This document shows positions 6,195 through 12,883 of a stretch of 15,956 nt of DNA, one piece after another. This DNA comes from Bacteroidota bacterium. Lineage in GTDB: Bacteria; Bacteroidota; Ignavibacteria; Kapaibacteriales; UBA2268. Within the stretch, counting starts at the first letter, position 1. Each line of letters opens with the position of its first letter. Under the pieces are notes generated by a model that saw only the letters and a list, made by a program, of their open reading frames with translations, was not told where the DNA came from and searched no databases. A program made the translations under genes and the position numbers. The DNA is taken from the NCBI GenBank assembly GCA_022708005.1, contig JAKIZN010000002.1, positions 1 to 15,956 of the forward strand. The letters run 5' to 3'.

Positions 6195-7973
6195 CTATTC
6201 TTCTTTTAGAGCGAGCGATATGCCAAGTTCGCTGAGTTGTTCGCTATCAACTTCAGACGGCGAACCGTCCAATAAAGATAGCCCTGTCGTAGTTTTCGGA
6301 AAGGCTATCACGTCGCGAATATTTTCTGTTCCCGTCAAAGTCATAACAATTCTATCAAGCCCGAGAGCGATGCCTCCGTGCGGCGGCGCCCCATATTTCA
6401 GTGCTTTCAGCAAAAATCCGAATTTTGCCTCTGCTGTTTCGTCGCTCATTCCCATAAGCGAGAACATTTTTTTCTGCACGTCTTCTTGATGTATTCTAAT
6501 ACTTCCGCCGCCAAGCTCTGCCCCGTTTACCACTAAGTCGTAAGCCTTTGCGCGAGCTTGAGCGGGAGACGCGTCGAGCAATTCAATATCTTCCTCTTTG
6601 GGTGATGTAAATGGATGGTGCATAGCGACATAGCGATTGCTCTCCTCGTCATAATCAAATAATGGGAAATCCACCACCCAATGAAAGCTAAATTTGTCTT
6701 TCACTGAATCTAATATTCCAGACCGCTTGGCTATTTCAATCCGCAAAGCGCCGAGAATAGTGAGCGCCCGATATTTTTTATCCGACGAAATTAATAGCAA
6801 ATCGCCATCTTCGGCATTTGCTGCTTTGATAATATTTCCCGTTTCTTCCTGCGTCAAAAACTTTGCTATCGGCGAATTAATCTCACCATTAGGAAGAATC
6901 TTGATATATGCCAAGCCCTTTGCTCCATACTTTTTAGCGAACTCTGTCAGCTCATCAATTTGCTTTCTGGAATAGGAAGCGCAACCTTTGGCGTTTATCA
7001 ATCCAATTAATCCATTCGAGGCAATTACTTCGGAAAATACTTTAAATTCTGCATTTTTGACTATATCAGTGATATTGACTATTTCCATACCAAAACGCAA
7101 ATCTGGCTTATCGCTTCCGAATCGGGTCATAGCTTCCTCGTAGCTCATTTTTTGGAATGGCTCCGCAAGGTCATAGCCAAGAACTTCTTTCCATAACTTA
7201 ACGAAAAATCCTTCCGTTACAGAAAAAACATCATCTTGCTCGACAAACGACATTTCCACATCTATTTGCGTAAACTCGGGCTGTCGGTCTGAACGTAAGT
7301 CTTCATCTCTGAAGCATTTAACAATTTGCATATATCTATCATAGCCCGATACCATCAGTATTTGCTTGAAGATTTGCGGCGATTGCGGCAGAGCGTAAAA
7401 TTTGCCCTGATTTATTCTGCTTGGCACAAGGAAATCTCTCGCACCTTCGGGAGTAGATTTCATCAAAACTGGAGTTTCTATTTCTACGAAATCATTATCG
7501 TAAAAATATAAATGAGCTATTTGATAAACTTTATTGCGAGTTAGCATATATTTTTGCATAATCGAGCGGCGCAAATCCAAATAGCGATAGCGCAACTTTA
7601 TCTCTTCATTAGTGCCTATATCATCTTTTATTTCAAAAGGTGGCACTTCTGCTTTGTTGATGATGCCGAAGTCCGAAACTAATATTTCAACCATTCCTGT
7701 TGGTATGTTCGGATTAGGATTTTCGCGGTTTCTGACGTTTCCTTTTATCCATACTACAAACTCGCTTCTGAGCTCTTTTGCTCTATTGGCTAATTCTTTC
7801 TGGTTCTCCGGCTCGATTACAGCTTGCACTAACCCGTATCTATCGCGAACATCGAAGAATATCATGCCGCCCATATTTCTAACGCTATCAGCCCAGCCGT
7901 TTATTATCACTTCATTTCCTACGTCGCTCAAGCTTATTTCGCCACATTTTGCAGTTCGCTTCTGCCAATTCAT
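6195..7973 (-). CDS. aspS: Aspartyl-tRNA synthetase, bacterial type
   Basis: Charges tRNA-Asp. The 592 residues match the bacterial length. In order: OB-fold anticodon-binding domain (about 1-105); class II core with motif 2 FRDEDLRSDRQPEFTQID (221-238); inserted GAD domain (about 290-420); GAELGGGSIRIH (484-495); and motif 3 GIALGLDR (534-541). The protein is complete. The residue aligned with the discriminating/non-discriminating position of the OB fold is Met34 in VRNMGGMIF, so whether it also charges tRNA-Asn cannot be called. ATG 7973 has GGAG 5 nt upstream. It is the first gene of an aspS-sua5 operon, divergent from the Rieske gene. A TTGACT-N17-TAAAAT promoter-like pair lies at 8141-8113 on this strand. 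Confidence 0.98.
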   Translation of the reverse strand: MNWQKRTAKCGEISLSDVGNEVIINGWADSVRNMGGMIFFDVRDRYGLVQAVIEPENQKELANRAKELRSEFVVWIKGNVRNRENPNPNIPTGMVEILVSDFGIINKAEVPPFEIKDDIGTNEEIKLRYRYLDLRRSIMQKYMLTRNKVYQIAHLYFYDNDFVEIETPVLMKSTPEGARDFLVPSRINQGKFYALPQSPQIFKQILMVSGYDRYMQIVKCFRDEDLRSDRQPEFTQIDVEMSFVEQDDVFSVTEGFFVKLWKEVLGYDLAEPFQKMSYEEAMTRFGSDKPDLRFGMEIVNITDIVKNAEFKVFSEVIASNGLIGLINAKGCASYSRKQIDELTEFAKKYGAKGLAYIKILPNGEINSPIAKFLTQEETGNIIKAANAEDGDLLLISSDKKYRALTILGALRIEIAKRSGILDSVKDKFSFHWVVDFPLFDYDEESNRYVAMHHPFTSPKEEDIELLDASPAQARAKAYDLVVNGAELGGGSIRIHQEDVQKKMFSLMGMSDETAEAKFGFLLKALKYGAPPHGGIALGLDRIVMTLTGTENIRDVIAFPKTTTGLSLLDGSPSEVDSEQLSELGISLALKEE

Positions 7974-7978
7974 TGTAT

Positions 7979-7982
7979 CTCC
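7979..7982 (-). promoter_or_regulatory. Shine-Dalgarno GGAG of aspS
   Basis: On the minus strand GGAG is followed by ATACA and then ATG (7973). The 5-nt spacing supports the chosen aspS start; most other genes here lack such a site. Confidence 0.6.
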
Positions 7983-8112
7983 GAAAAAATATTTTTGGTT
8001 TAAGAAAAAAAATAAAATTAAACAAAATGCTATTAATAATCAAACAATATCGCTAAATTTGCGATGAGCTAAAACATTCAAAAATAGAATAATAACTTTG
8101 GCATAAAATAAA

Positions 8113-8141
8113 ATTTTACCAACTTTTGCAAAAATAGTCAA
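8113..8141 (-). promoter_or_regulatory. Possible aspS promoter, sigma70-like
   Basis: Minus strand: TTGACT, 17 nt, TAAAAT. This is a near-consensus sigma70 pair in the 218-bp divergent region, about 135 nt before the aspS start. TAAATTTG (8054-8061) and TAACTTTG (8093-8100) on the plus strand fit a Bacteroidota -7 box but have no -33 box at the right distance. All are tentative in AT-rich DNA. Confidence 0.3.
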
Positions 8142-8191
8142 TATTTTGGGCTTATTGCCGATTATACATTATATTGCTCGAAGTAAATGAA

Positions 8192-8599
8192 ATGTTCGAA
8201 GACGAAGAAATAAAATATGCCGAGCGAGAAATTGACGGCAAGATTTACGTAAAAGTAGCCAGAAGCGACGAAATATACGACGGCAAAGGCTATAAGTTTG
8301 CATTTGAAGAAGACGACGATATGCAAATTGCTGTATTTCGCGTCAAAGGGAAGTTATATTGTTTGCATAATATTTGCCCACATAGGCATGGAGAACGAAT
8401 ATATGAAGCTATTATATATGATAATTTAACGATAGCTTGCCCATTGCATTTTTGGACTTACTCGCTCGAAACAGGCGAAAATATCAATCAAAAGCAAGGA
8501 ATAAAGGGCTTGCGCAAATTTGATGTTTTTGAAGAAAATGGGGAAGTTTGGGCTGAAAAGCCTCAGTATGCTCCTCCAAAATGGAGAGCAGAAAAATAA
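8192..8599 (+). CDS. Small Rieske [2Fe-2S] protein, NirD/ferredoxin-like
   Basis: A 135-residue soluble protein with one Rieske domain (about 15-122). The cluster ligands are visible as C62-P-H64 and C83-P-L-H86, 18 residues between pairs, normal for low-potential ferredoxin- or NirD-type Rieske proteins. No membrane anchor or oxygenase catalytic domain is present, so it is probably an electron carrier or a small redox subunit in the cytoplasm. Neither a nitrite reductase large subunit nor an oxygenase is nearby, so its partner is unknown. The N-terminus is very acidic (FEDEEI). ATG 8192 is preferred over an in-frame TTG at 8174, since family members need no longer N-terminus; no clear ribosome-binding site helps. 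The lipoprotein gene follows after 58 nt on the same strand and may be co-transcribed. Confidence 0.85.
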   Translation: MFEDEEIKYAEREIDGKIYVKVARSDEIYDGKGYKFAFEEDDDMQIAVFRVKGKLYCLHNICPHRHGERIYEAIIYDNLTIACPLHFWTYSLETGENINQKQGIKGLRKFDVFEENGEVWAEKPQYAPPKWRAEK

Positions 8600-8657
8600 A
8601 ATAATATTTATTTTCAAATAATTTTTGTAAATTTATTTGAATTATCTTGAGGCTCAA

Positions 8658-10478
8658 ATGAAAAGTTTTTATGCTTATAAGTCGGCTGCGATTTGGGTGG
8701 TTTTTTTATTGCTTTTGTTCTCGTGCAGCAGAAAAATTGAAATCGAAAGATTTGACGGCGTTTCTAATATAGAAAAAGGCGAAAAAGCACGGCTCGATTG
8801 GAGCTTTGGGCGAGTTGATTACGTGCTTATAGATGGCTATAAAGGCGAGTTTCAGCCTCAAGGCTGGCTCGAAGTGCAAACAGAACGCTCTAAATCGTAT
8901 AAATTTACTGCAATTAATTACTTCGATACGCTGCATACAACGTGGCGAGTAAACGTAAAAGGCGATATTCAAACGGGTGGCGAAAACTCCGCATTCCCCG
9001 GTATGTCGGAATCGTTCAAGCCATCTGGCTACGTATCGGGTATTGTATCGAGCGACGACGCCGAGCCTAATAAGATGAAAATTATGAGCTACGGAAAAGT
9101 TGGTTCAGTAGGATTTGTAGATTTTTTGCTATTAGATAAATATGGCAATCACATCAGAGACATACTTTCTCGCGATATTAGCCTGAGCATCTCCGATATA
9201 GATGGCAAAAAATATAGCATTGCCAACGCGCGAGAAAATTGGGTGCCGCACCCGCAAAGCAATTTAAATGTTCATATCCTTGCAGATAATTCAGCTTCCG
9301 CAGAGAAAAATGATGAATTGCTTGACGCCTTAAAGGATTATTCAAATAGCTATGCTCTGCTCGATAACTTTGATTTTGAGTGGTTCAATAGCTTTTCGTC
9401 AGACGAGTATAATCAGATTTCGCTGTTTCAAGATTCCTTTGAAGATGTCGGGCAGCCCACTCCAGCGGGTTTGAATTCGGTTTTCAAAAGCTGCAATAAT
9501 TTGCTTACGCAACTTGATACAGAAAGCGGATTTGATGATATTCTCGTGATTTTCATTTTCTCGAACGATAATTCATCTATTTTTTACGATGCTGCCGACG
9601 TTGCTAACATTGCAAGGGAAAAATCGGTCAGGGTATATCCAGTGATTATTGGCACGGCTGTGAATACTAACACATTCAAATATATAGCTAATAGCAGCGG
9701 TGGCAGGCTATATTATATTGACGAAAATGCAATAAGCGATGCCAAAAAAGTTTTGCAAGAAATTATATTTGGGCAGAAATTATATTATACTTTGCAATTC
9801 GACGCTTCCGAGATATATTCAAATACAAACCTTACTTTATCGCTAAAAGCAGACGGCACTTTGGTAATGGATAATTTTAAAATTATGACTACTCCAGAGC
9901 CACAATATTCTGATTATCAAGCGATTGCGTGCTTTGCGTTCAAAGATACCACAGTCAAGGAAGAGTTTGAGCCACACATTGCTTTATTAGCCGAGCTGAT
10001 GAAGGCAAATCCAGCGATGACAGTTGAGCTAATCGGGCATTGTGGCATAGAAGGCAACGAAGAAGCGAGCTATAGCCTTGCGCTTACTCGCGCTCAAAAC
10101 GTTAGGAAATTGCTACTTGCCGGCGGAGTTGAGCCTAAGCAAATCAGGGTTGTATCGGAAGGAAGCAGCAAGCCGATATATTATTTGGAGCAAAGTGGCT
10201 GGCAGGCTTATTATAATAGGCGAGTTGAAATTCGCTGGATAGTGCCAGAGCAATTGCCTTATGAAATTTTAGCTGAAAGTTTGCCATCGGAAGAGCAGGC
10301 GCTCCAAAAAGTAGAGGATTGGGAACACCGCGGCTATAAATCGTATTACGATAGATATTTGAAAAATAATAATTCTATGTATCGAGTGCGAATTTGGGGA
10401 TTTGCCACTATTGACGAGGCAAATTCAATTGCCACGAAGCTAAAAAACAAGTATAAAATCGCGTTTGAAGTAAGATAA
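8658..10478 (+). CDS. Lipoprotein with VWA-like, OmpA and SPOR domains
   Basis: The 606-residue protein begins with a lipoprotein signal: hydrophobic stretch 11-22 and lipobox LFSC, with C23 the predicted lipidated residue. It is therefore probably anchored in the outer membrane, facing the periplasm. An Ig-like segment (about 30-105) comes next. A von Willebrand A-like domain (about 203-375) has a plausible metal site: DNSAS (210-214), T268 and D304. An OmpA C-terminal peptidoglycan-binding domain covers about 420-530 and a SPOR-like region about 541-606 (final block MYRVRIWGFATIDEANSIATKLK). In the OmpA domain the usual GHTD is GHCG (460-463), so the conserved peptidoglycan-binding Asp is missing, while the later Arg (LTRAQNV) is kept. 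Likely role is cell-wall tethering or sensing; no partner is identified. ATG 8658 gives a normal signal peptide and has GAGG 5 nt upstream; an in-frame TTG (8637) would add 7 residues. Confidence 0.88.
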   Translation: MKSFYAYKSAAIWVVFLLLLFSCSRKIEIERFDGVSNIEKGEKARLDWSFGRVDYVLIDGYKGEFQPQGWLEVQTERSKSYKFTAINYFDTLHTTWRVNVKGDIQTGGENSAFPGMSESFKPSGYVSGIVSSDDAEPNKMKIMSYGKVGSVGFVDFLLLDKYGNHIRDILSRDISLSISDIDGKKYSIANARENWVPHPQSNLNVHILADNSASAEKNDELLDALKDYSNSYALLDNFDFEWFNSFSSDEYNQISLFQDSFEDVGQPTPAGLNSVFKSCNNLLTQLDTESGFDDILVIFIFSNDNSSIFYDAADVANIAREKSVRVYPVIIGTAVNTNTFKYIANSSGGRLYYIDENAISDAKKVLQEIIFGQKLYYTLQFDASEIYSNTNLTLSLKADGTLVMDNFKIMTTPEPQYSDYQAIACFAFKDTTVKEEFEPHIALLAELMKANPAMTVELIGHCGIEGNEEASYSLALTRAQNVRKLLLAGGVEPKQIRVVSEGSSKPIYYLEQSGWQAYYNRRVEIRWIVPEQLPYEILAESLPSEEQALQKVEDWEHRGYKSYYDRYLKNNNSMYRVRIWGFATIDEANSIATKLKNKYKIAFEVR

Positions 10479-10499
10479 AAGTTCATTCTATGAATTTTT
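10477..10499 (+). terminator. Weak terminator after the lipoprotein gene
   Basis: AAAAGTTCAT, loop TCT, ATGAATTTTT: a 10-bp A/T-rich stem with one G-U pair that overlaps the stop codon and ends in a T-run. It lies directly before the tRNA promoter. The stem is weak in G+C, so its efficiency is uncertain. Confidence 0.4.
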
Positions 10500-10500
10500 G

Positions 10501-10531
10501 TTTGAAATAATAAAAAATAGACTTAATTTTG
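10501..10531 (+). promoter_or_regulatory. Promoter of the tRNA-Pro gene
   Basis: TTTG (10501-10504), 19 nt, TAATTTTG (10524-10531). This is an exact fit to the Bacteroidota primary-sigma consensus TTTG-N19-21-TAnnTTTG. The box ends 13 nt before the mature tRNA 5' end, so the leader would be only a few bases. Confidence 0.75.
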
Positions 10532-10544
10532 TAATTCGTACTGA

Positions 10545-10620
10545 CGGCGTGTAGCGCAGCCCGGTTTAGCGCACTACTTTGGGGTAGTAGGGGTCGCTGG
10601 TTCGAATCCAGTCACGCCGA
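10545..10620 (+). tRNA. tRNA-Pro, anticodon GGG
   Basis: A 76-nt cloverleaf. The acceptor arms are CGGCGTG (10545-10551) and CACGCCG (10613-10619), with discriminator A at 10620. The D stem is GCGC/GCGC. The anticodon stem is CTACT/AGTAG around loop TTGGGGT, placing anticodon GGG at 10581-10583. The T arm is GCTGG-TTCGAAT-CCAGT, with G-U as its first pair. The 3' CCA is not encoded (next bases cag), so a CCA-adding enzyme is needed. It reads CCC and CCU. It has its own promoter and terminator. Confidence 0.97.
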
Positions 10621-10625
10621 CAGAT

Positions 10626-10674
10626 AAAAATGGGATTGCTGAGATAATATTCAGCGTCCCATTTTTGTTGTTTT
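10626..10674 (+). terminator. Intrinsic terminator of tRNA-Pro
   Basis: AAAAATGGGA-tt-GCTGA, loop, TCAGC-g-TCCCATTTTT: a 15-bp stem with a small internal bulge, followed by TTTTTGTTGTTTT. It begins 6 nt after the tRNA and is the strongest terminator-like structure in the window. Confidence 0.85.
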
Positions 10675-10711
10675 AATCCAAATAGAGCAAGTTCTACCCC
10701 TACAATTATTC

Positions 10712-10840
10712 TTGTCAGAATCCTGATTTTCAAGATTAAAAGATTATCAAGATTATTTTCGCCAGCTGTTCAATTTCTTCTTTCTTATCCAGATAATCAT
10801 ATAATCCTGAAAATTCTGATTCAGACAGTAAAAATAGATG
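10712..10840. repeat. Second repeat family (element B), copy 2
   Basis: Imperfect long inverted repeat: arm 10714-10738 pairs with 10802-10826 at 20 of 25 positions, and a further GATTATC/GATAATC pair lies inside. The centre (10750-10797) matches 1611-1661 (copy 1). The 3' end cagacagtaaaaatagatg (10822-10840) reappears at 3147-3165, next to R3. No coding capacity. Confidence 0.75.
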
Positions 10841-10856
10841 GGGCTGTCTCAAAAGG
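10840..10856. mobile_element. Possible solo insertion-sequence end
   Basis: ggggctgtctcaaaagg resembles, from memory, the terminal inverted repeat of IS1182-type elements (GGGCTGTCTCAAAA). It sits exactly at the junction of element B and R4. No complementary end and no transposase are in the window, so it could be a remnant, a target-site scar or chance. Confidence 0.3.
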
Positions 10857-11100
10857 TTACTAATACATTATTTGGGTTTAATCCCGAAGGGATTTGATGT
10901 TTGTAGAAAATAAGATTGCATAACCTTATTCGACTCCTACGGAGTCGTATAACTCACCGATTATTCATTACTACAAACATTTGAACCCTTCGGGTTCGTT
11001 ACAATTTGGCTTTAAGATGTTCTACACCTCGAAGGTGTAGGGCATCTGGAGAACAGCGGATAGTTAATAGAAAGGCTTCTAATGCATTATTTGGGTTTAA
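10857..11100 (+). repeat. Interspersed hairpin repeat, copy R4 (most complete)
   Basis: An array of four hairpins: AATCCC-gaa-GGGATT (10880-10894), CGACTCC-tac-GGAGTCG (10931-10947), GAACCC-ttc-GGGTTC (10983-10997), and the long 15-bp hairpin with CGA loop (11015-11047). Each has a CC-N3-GG core. The tail ctaatgcattatttgggttta (11079-11099) also occurs, slightly changed, at the left end (10860-10880), so the unit is bounded by direct repeats of about 20 bp. In the long hairpin two substitutions relative to R1 turn C-G and T-A pairs into G-U pairs, so pairing is kept in RNA. Confidence 0.85.
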
Positions 11101-11205
11101 CCAACACACATTTCACCAAATCTTCCCCCACCCGCCATTTCTACGAAAAAATTTAAATACCTAAAATTCGTTAATCATTTTATTATTAGCGAATTGGGGG
11201 ACGCA

Positions 11206-12723
11206 ATGCTTGAATTTAAAGGTACTATAAAAATCGAGGGCGATAGAATAATCGAACTCGAAGAGTCAGAAAATTTAATTATCGATAGAAATGGCAAGCG
11301 AACCGACTTTGGTGCAAAGGCTTACGCTTATCCCGGCTTTACAGATAGCCATGGGCATATCTATGGGTTAGGTATGCACAAATTAGAAGTGAATTTTCGC
11401 CAAGCGCGAGGCATAGAAGAGTGCGTAGAAATGCTTCGGCACTCTAAAATCACAAAGGGCGATTGGCTTGTCGGATTCGCTTGGAACCACGAGAATTGGT
11501 CGGATAAATCGATGCCGAACAAATCTATATTAGACGCGACTTTTCCTAATAACCCAGTATTTATGCTTCGAGCTGACTGCCACTCGGCTTTGGTGAATAG
11601 CGCCGCGTTGAAAATTGCAGGTATAGATTCTTTCGCAAAAGACCCGCTCGGCGGGATTATTTTTAAGGATAATGCGGGCTATCCGACGGGGCTGCTGCTC
11701 GATAATGCAATTCCAATAGTTTCCAAGCTAATACCAGATTATTCGCTTGAGCAGAAAGCTATGTTTATTCAATATGCGATGAAAGAACTCGCTAAATATG
11801 GCATAACAGAGGCTCATGATATGGACGTTGAAACGGAATTGCTGCCGATATATCAATCGCTGGATTTACAAAATAAGTTGCCCATAAGAATTAATTCATA
11901 CGTGAGGGCACAAAATAATGAATGGCTGCGAGAATCAGTAGCGGCTTATAGAGGTAGAAATTTCTCGATTGTAGGGCTGAAGTATTTTATCGATGGAGCG
12001 TTGGGTTCGCGCGGAGCAGCCCTATTGCAGCCTTACGAAGATGATGCCGAAGAGTCTGGAATATTGCTTATAGAGCCGCAGTTGCTTATAAATCGAGCTA
12101 AAAGAGGTATTCTCAGCGGATTTGATATCGCAATGCACGCCATTGGCGATAGAGCCGTAAGGTTTGCTTTGGACGCAGTCGAAGTATTGCGTAAAGATGC
12201 AATATTAAAAGGTCGGGGAAAATTTAGAATAGAGCATTCGCAAATAATCCATAGCGACGATATTGAGCGATATAGCAAGTTAGGCGTTGCGGCATCGGTG
12301 CAGCCCGTGCATTTCGCATCAGACTCTTGCGGAATGGCGCAAAAAAGGCTTGGCAACACGATGAAGGACGCGTATTTATGGAAGACGCTGCTCGAAAATA
12401 ATGTGCAAATTGTAGCTGGAAGCGATTTCCCAGTTGAATCGCCATCGGTAATTGAAGGCATTAGAGCGTTTTTGCATAGGCAACCACTTAATTCTGATGA
12501 ACCTATTTTCCAGCAAGAAAAGCTTTCGCTAAACGAGGCACTTTCTGCTTATTGCGTCAGCCCACACGACGCATTAGGCGATAGCAGCCAAAAGGGCAGC
12601 TTGGCGAAAGGCAAATATGCCGATATCGCTGTGCTATCGGATTCATTAAAAAAGCTCGAGAGCGACCCAAAGGCAAACATAGAGGTGCTATCTACGTTTG
12701 TCGGAGGCGAGGTTATTTATTAG
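11206..12723 (+). CDS. Metal-dependent amidohydrolase, YtcJ-like (Amidohydro_3)
   Basis: A 505-residue cytoplasmic hydrolase of the amidohydrolase superfamily. Visible metal-site residues are DSHGH (H49 and H51) after YPGFT, the candidate carboxylated K259 in GLKYFIDGALGSRG, H311 in AMHAIGDRA, H344 in IEHSQ, and D407 in AGSDFPVE. The C-terminal LAKGKYADIAVL block closes the composite beta-sandwich. Relatives act on N-acyl, amide or imidazolone-type substrates, and the substrate cannot be predicted here. Length is slightly below the usual 530-560. ATG 11206 has a GGGGGA stretch 4 nt upstream; an in-frame TTG at 11194 would overlap that stretch. The gene is monocistronic, just after copy R4; no convincing promoter was found between 11101 and 11205. 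Confidence 0.9.
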   Translation: MLEFKGTIKIEGDRIIELEESENLIIDRNGKRTDFGAKAYAYPGFTDSHGHIYGLGMHKLEVNFRQARGIEECVEMLRHSKITKGDWLVGFAWNHENWSDKSMPNKSILDATFPNNPVFMLRADCHSALVNSAALKIAGIDSFAKDPLGGIIFKDNAGYPTGLLLDNAIPIVSKLIPDYSLEQKAMFIQYAMKELAKYGITEAHDMDVETELLPIYQSLDLQNKLPIRINSYVRAQNNEWLRESVAAYRGRNFSIVGLKYFIDGALGSRGAALLQPYEDDAEESGILLIEPQLLINRAKRGILSGFDIAMHAIGDRAVRFALDAVEVLRKDAILKGRGKFRIEHSQIIHSDDIERYSKLGVAASVQPVHFASDSCGMAQKRLGNTMKDAYLWKTLLENNVQIVAGSDFPVESPSVIEGIRAFLHRQPLNSDEPIFQQEKLSLNEALSAYCVSPHDALGDSSQKGSLAKGKYADIAVLSDSLKKLESDPKANIEVLSTFVGGEVIY

Positions 12724-12770
12724 CAAGTGCTAAATCATCAAAACCTATATGCTCCGCTTAAGCCTTCAAA

Positions 12771-12806
12771 TTACGTAATAAGCTAATAATATTGCTCGCT
12801 ACGTAA
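12771..12806. other. Inverted repeat between the amidohydrolase and lepA
   Basis: TTACGTA (12771-12777) and TACGTAA (12800-12806) are separated by 22 nt, with an inner AGC/GCT pair (12781-12783 and 12794-12796). There is no U-tract. It could be a weak terminator of the amidohydrolase gene or an operator upstream of the lepA promoter. Confidence 0.3.
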
Positions 12807-12814
12807 AATCATTT

Positions 12815-12846
12815 ATTGTAAAATAGCTTAACTATTTGTATATTTG
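12815..12846 (+). promoter_or_regulatory. Promoter of lepA
   Basis: ATTG (12815-12818), 20 nt, TATATTTG (12839-12846). This fits the Bacteroidota -33/-7 pattern and predicts a transcript start near 12853, about 30 nt before ATG 12884. Confidence 0.6.
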
Positions 12847-12883
12847 TAACTTGTTATTTTATCATTAAAAAATATTTATCATT

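Noticed and set aside
8049..8065. ATCGC/GCGAT hairpin in the aspS-Rieske divergent region
   Set aside because: Only 5 bp with a 7-nt loop; too small to support a regulatory or RNA call, and not similar to a T-box or known riboswitch.
10857..11100. CRISPR-like array
   Set aside because: The hairpins differ from each other in sequence and spacing; there are no identical repeats with regular spacers and no cas genes.
12720..12733. TTAGC/GCTAA hairpin over the amidohydrolase stop codon
   Set aside because: A 5-bp stem without a U-tract; not convincing as a terminator.
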